DNA from: Chlamydoabsidia padenii
Taxonomy: Eukaryota; Mucoromycota; Mucoromycetes; Mucorales; Cunninghamellaceae
Assembly (NCBI GenBank): GCA_025330725.1
Contig: JAIWND010000016.1
Location: 434,001 to 498,000 of the forward strand
DNA length: 64,000 nt
Reading direction: 5' to 3'
Below the pieces are notes generated by a model. That model was given only the letters and a program-made list of their open reading frames with translations. It made no database searches and was not told the origin of the DNA. Of the stretch, positions 60,641 to 64,000 are shown piece by piece (within the stretch, counting starts at the first letter, position 1; each line of letters begins with the position of its first letter). Both the position numbers and the translations under genes were made by a program.

Positions 60641-62393
60641 ATGAGACTATACACCAAGAGAGCACCAAGACCAGACGGGGAGATTATCCAAGACGAGAAG
60701 CCTGTTGTCCATCCATATGTTGCATCATCACCGGTAGATACTTGGTGGCAAAACCGACGCACCCGCACCGTTGCCATTGTTGTACTGACCATCGTCGCCA
60801 TTATCTTGATCGTCATTGTCCCCATCCTCATTGTCCAGCAACTTCAGCATCACAGCAGTGCCCCAGATCGTACACCAGATGCCAACAAGAATAGTACCAC
60901 CACCATTATTGTTGATCCATACGATGATTCCGCCCGAGCCAATATCCACGTACCCGCCTTGAATCAAGACTTTTCTTACACCGAGACACCGATTCGTGGG
61001 ATCAATCTGGGAGGTTGGTTAGTCCTTGAGCCGTTTATCACTCCCAGCGTATTTGAGCAAGCCCCCGATCCTAACAAGAAGCCAGAAGAGCGCCAGACCA
61101 TCCGAGACCATGTGGCATTAGACGAATGGACATTGTGTGAGCGCCTGGGTCCTACGAAAGCCAAACAAGTCCTAGAGCATCATTACGACACGTTTATCCA
61201 AGAATCAGATTTCAAAACAATTCGTGACATGGGCTTCAACCATGTGCGTATTCCTATTGGTCATTGGTCGATTCGTCCTCTTGCCCATGAACCGTTTGTA
61301 CCCCATGTTGCTTGGTCGTATTTGTTACGTGGTATTCAATGGGCGCGCAAGTATGGTCTTCGTGTCATGGTCGAGCTTCATACCGCACCAGGGTCACAGA
61401 ATGGTTGGAATCATTCAGGAAGAGCAGGCAATGTCGGTTGGTTGAATGGTGAGCACGGCCAAGAATATGCTGACGAGACTATGCGTGTGGTCCAAGCTAT
61501 CATCACTTTTTTCATGACCCAGCCAAAAGACGCCGTTGCCCCACAAGATGCTGCTGCGGACGAGAGGAAGGACAATAATATCACCGTCCATGCCACCTCA
61601 GGTAATCCATGGTCCCATGTGGTTCCGATGTTTGGTGTGTTGAATGAGCCCGCTTTGATGATGATTGAGGACGAGCCCGCCAAACAATGGTATCGTGACG
61701 CCCAAGCCACTATTCGTAATATTACTGGTCATCAAAATGGTCCCATCTTGTCGTATCATGATGGTTTTCTTGGTTTGTCGCCTTGGAAAGGATTCTTCAA
61801 AGATTTCGATCGTGCATTTTTAGGTAAAGAAGAAGAAAGGAAGGAGGGAACCATTTTTTAACGTTCAACTTTTTTTTTTCTTTTTTTTTTTTGAAATCCC
61901 GCCTTGGGGGTGAACAGAAACTCACATGTACCTGATCTTTGATCCTAATTTGGTTTACATGGAACGAGAAAAGCAAGCTGCTGTCCCTTGTGAAAGCTGG
62001 CGGTCTGATTTGGCGGAATCCAATAAAGTAACCGCACCCACCATGGTAGGTGAGTTCTCCTTTGCCACCAATGATTGTGGAAAATACTTGAATGGGGTAG
62101 GGTTGGGCACAAGGTATGAGAATACAATGGATGGTGGCGGCGTGTCTCAATGCAAAGAGTGTAACTGTACCAAGATCGAAGATTGGAACGCATGGACTCC
62201 TGACTATAAGCATTTCTTGAATACCTTTGTCCAGCATCAAATGGATGCTTATGAAAGTGGTGTAGGTTGGTTCTTTTGGACGTACAAAACCGAACAACAT
62301 GTCAATCCTCATTGGGATTATTCTCTTGCTTGGGAAAAGGGCTGGGCTCCCAAAGATGTCAACCAACGAGAATTCTCTTGTCCTAAAAACTAA
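60641..62393 (+). CDS. Membrane-anchored GH5 exo-1,3-beta-glucosidase
   Basis: Two exons (60641-61823, 61918-62393) give 552 residues. A cytosolic N-terminus is followed by one transmembrane segment (about 43-66, VAIVVLTIVAIILIVIVPIL), so the protein is type II. A Ser/Thr-rich stem leads to the GH5 core: IRGINLGGWLVLEPFITPS, GFNHVRIPIGHW, VMVELHTAPGSQNGWNHSGR, catalytic acid in FGVLNEPA, and nucleophile in TMVGEFSFATNDC. The C-terminus is GVGWFFWTYKTE. This is the pattern of EXG1/EXG3-like glucanases of subfamily GH5_9. The membrane anchor suggests action at the plasma membrane-wall interface. The 94-nt intron contains TTTGAAATCCCGCC next to a T tract. Confidence 0.94.
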
Positions 62394-62628
62394 ATCACTT
62401 GTTTCCCCCCCTCTAATTTATATTATTATCTATAATAAAAGTAATGTTACCTTTCGTCCATATGTGTGTATGTGTGTGGGATAATTACCATCTTCATATT
62501 GGTGTGAGTGATCACAAGAGGTCCGATTTGATTAAATTCATGCAGTTTCAAACCCCGGCCCTTTTTTTTTCTTGTTCATGATGGACTCAATCAAAAAGCT
62601 ATAGTTCTCAGGAACTCAACACAGCAAC

Positions 62629-62719
<91 letters not shown>

Positions 62720-63681
62720 AGTGTCGATAACTTTTTGAACCAAATGTGTCACCTACCTAGAGTATAGCACACTGACAAACCCAAAAATGATATAGTCGGA
62801 GTTTATTCATCAAACGGATGCATTAATCAGGTTTATTTTATTGAAGGAGCAAAACACAAAGCTAGATACTATACACTATATCTAACAATATATATATATA
62901 TATATCCTAAAGAGTATTTGAGAGCAATAAGACCAGATGGCTAAGCGGTGGATTGTGGATGACGTTTATAGCAGCATAAGGTTCTTCACCGACACAAGCT
63001 TTTGGAGGCAATTTGAGGAATTATTCCAGTATTAACACCAGCAGACACCAAAGTGATAAACCTCCAAGCAGCCATACCCACCATGTTCTTTATTTGTTCC
63101 CCCTCCCCAATGCCAAGTAAGCTATTGATTACAATACCAAGCATCATTTTTGATCAACCACCCTTTTTTTATTTGACTGTACCTTGTTTACAAATGTCAA
63201 ATACGACATTCTTTCAAGTAGAAGGACTGATCCAACACTTCAAATCCATAGTCAATGATGTTTGCAAAGAATCCAAACAAGGTCCCTACAATAAACAGTA
63301 GTGGTTAGTATATCATATTATCATTAACAAATCCCCCTTTTTTTTTCCATTACTACCCTACTGTATCTTGCAATATCACTATCACAACAAATACAATCCA
63401 ATACCTTGTTGATATAAACCCAGATAAGTGTATTTAGCCTACTTGTTACCCTAAGAGACCACAAAGAGAGATAGTAGTATTATGTTTAAGAGAGACATTG
63501 TTTATTGTAGCAAAAAGGCTATTAACAAAGAATAATTCATTTAATGTTAACCAAACGTGGCCATGTGGAGACAGGACTATATTGATGTTTATTTTCACAT
63601 CTGCCAACGAAGGGAATTTCAACCAATGGACAGCACATCTGCCACAGGTTGCAGCTAGGTCTAGTTGGGACTCGGTGTGTT
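62394..63681. other. Gene-poor region with an 87-nt poly(A) tract and a possible decayed ORF
   Basis: A pure A87 tract lies at 62630-62716. TTTCAAACCCCGGC occurs at 62547-62560. On the minus strand, about 63300-62930, two frames together read like one protein (VGMAAWRFITLVSAGVNTG, then PPKACVGEEPYAAINVIHN), which would need a frameshift. No family is recognised, so a decayed gene is possible but unproven. Confidence 0.35.
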
Positions 63682-64000
63682 TTAGCAAAGCCAAAGCCAA
63701 AGCCAAAAAAAAAAAAAAAAAAAAAAAAAAAGAAAAAAGAAAAAGAAAAGAAAAAGTGAGTAAGTGTTCGTCACATCAACAACCCGAGACTGTTGGACAG
63801 TGGAGAAACCCGCATGATTGTCCATCAAAGATGACTCAAACACTGGTAGCATGATACGTTCGCCTCCAGTCTTACTTGAAGCAAGCAAGCCTTCACCAGC
63901 TACTAATACCCATGCATCTCCACGTATGAAGAAACCCGCATGATTGTCCATCAAAGATGATTCAAACACTGGTAACATGATACGTTCGCCTCCAGTCTTA
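63682..64000 (-). CDS. 3' part of an unknown gene with 42-residue repeats (cut by window edge)
   Basis: A minus-strand frame enters from the right edge. It contains a 126-bp direct repeat (units starting at 63805 and 63931) that is in frame, giving two copies of a 42-residue unit with ERIMLPVFESSLMDNHAGF. Between copies is IRGDAWVLVAGEGLLASS. The few substitutions between the copies are mostly silent, which favours real coding. The frame then runs into an A/T tract at 63705-63760. Family unknown; the 3' end or a splice donor could not be fixed. Confidence 0.4.
   Translation of the reverse strand, partial: KTGGERIMLPVFESSLMDNHAGFFIRGDAWVLVAGEGLLASSKTGGERIMLPVFESSLMDNHAGFSTVQQSRVVDVTNTYSLFLFFFFFLFFFFFFFFWLWLWLC

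Overview
The window is nuclear DNA of a filamentous fungus, most likely an early-diverging (Mucoromycota-like) one. Genes carry many short GT-AG introns (about 55-110 nt), often with long T-rich tracts, and the products are ordinary eukaryotic proteins: RFC1, PKA catalytic subunit, ATG13, PUS3, EFTUD2/Snu114, mitochondrial F1 subunits. A zf-HIT DEAD-box helicase of DDX59 type, an EED-like propeller and a secreted LysM protein fit that placement. The phylum is an inference from gene content; no rRNA or organelle marker is present.

Layout. 1-3055: 3' part of RFC1 (+). 3056-5783: tRNA-Gly followed by LTR-like repeats. 5784-7620: a protein kinase (+). 7621-8746: a terminal-inverted-repeat element abutting a dispersed 284-bp repeat. 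8747-13196: NAPE-PLD/FMP30-like hydrolase and DDX59-like helicase, both minus. 13581-14480: a solo LTR beside tRNA-Glu. 14705-22678 (minus): PUS3, ATG13, an EED-like WD40 protein and an unknown Ser-rich protein. 22.7-25.4 kb: gene-poor, with a decayed Ty3/gypsy reverse transcriptase. 25427-25868: a small, easily missed complex I subunit NDUFB7. 26414-29447: ATP synthase beta (minus) and delta (+), divergently arranged. 29719-35098: membrane PDI, GH16 glucanase and two unknown membrane proteins. 35.1-39.6 kb: gene-poor apart from a small unknown ORF. 39587-43348: EFTUD2/Snu114. 44056-45840: PKA catalytic subunit. 46-48.1 kb: homopolymer tracts and a four-unit tandem repeat. 48342-53024: a SUR7/PalI-family protein, a SYLF (Ysc84-like) pseudogene, a second copy of the 284-bp repeat, and a secreted LysM + 3D-domain protein. 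55980-62393 (+): NME6-like kinase, a divergent FAD monooxygenase, and a membrane GH5 exo-glucanase. The right edge enters an unknown gene built of 42-residue repeats.

The genes are not a pathway cluster. Functional links are local: the two F1-ATPase subunits share one intergenic region, and several neighbours act on the wall or secretory pathway (PDI, GH16, SUR7-like, LysM, GH5). The strongest unexplained signals are non-coding. A short motif close to TTTCAAATCCCGC recurs about 25 times, often 80-220 bp upstream of start codons and usually in one orientation relative to the gene. Two related LTRs sit 69 and 84 bp downstream of the only two tRNA genes, in the same relative orientation. A 284-bp repeat, about 98% identical between two sites 42 kb apart, carries two internal mini-arrays.
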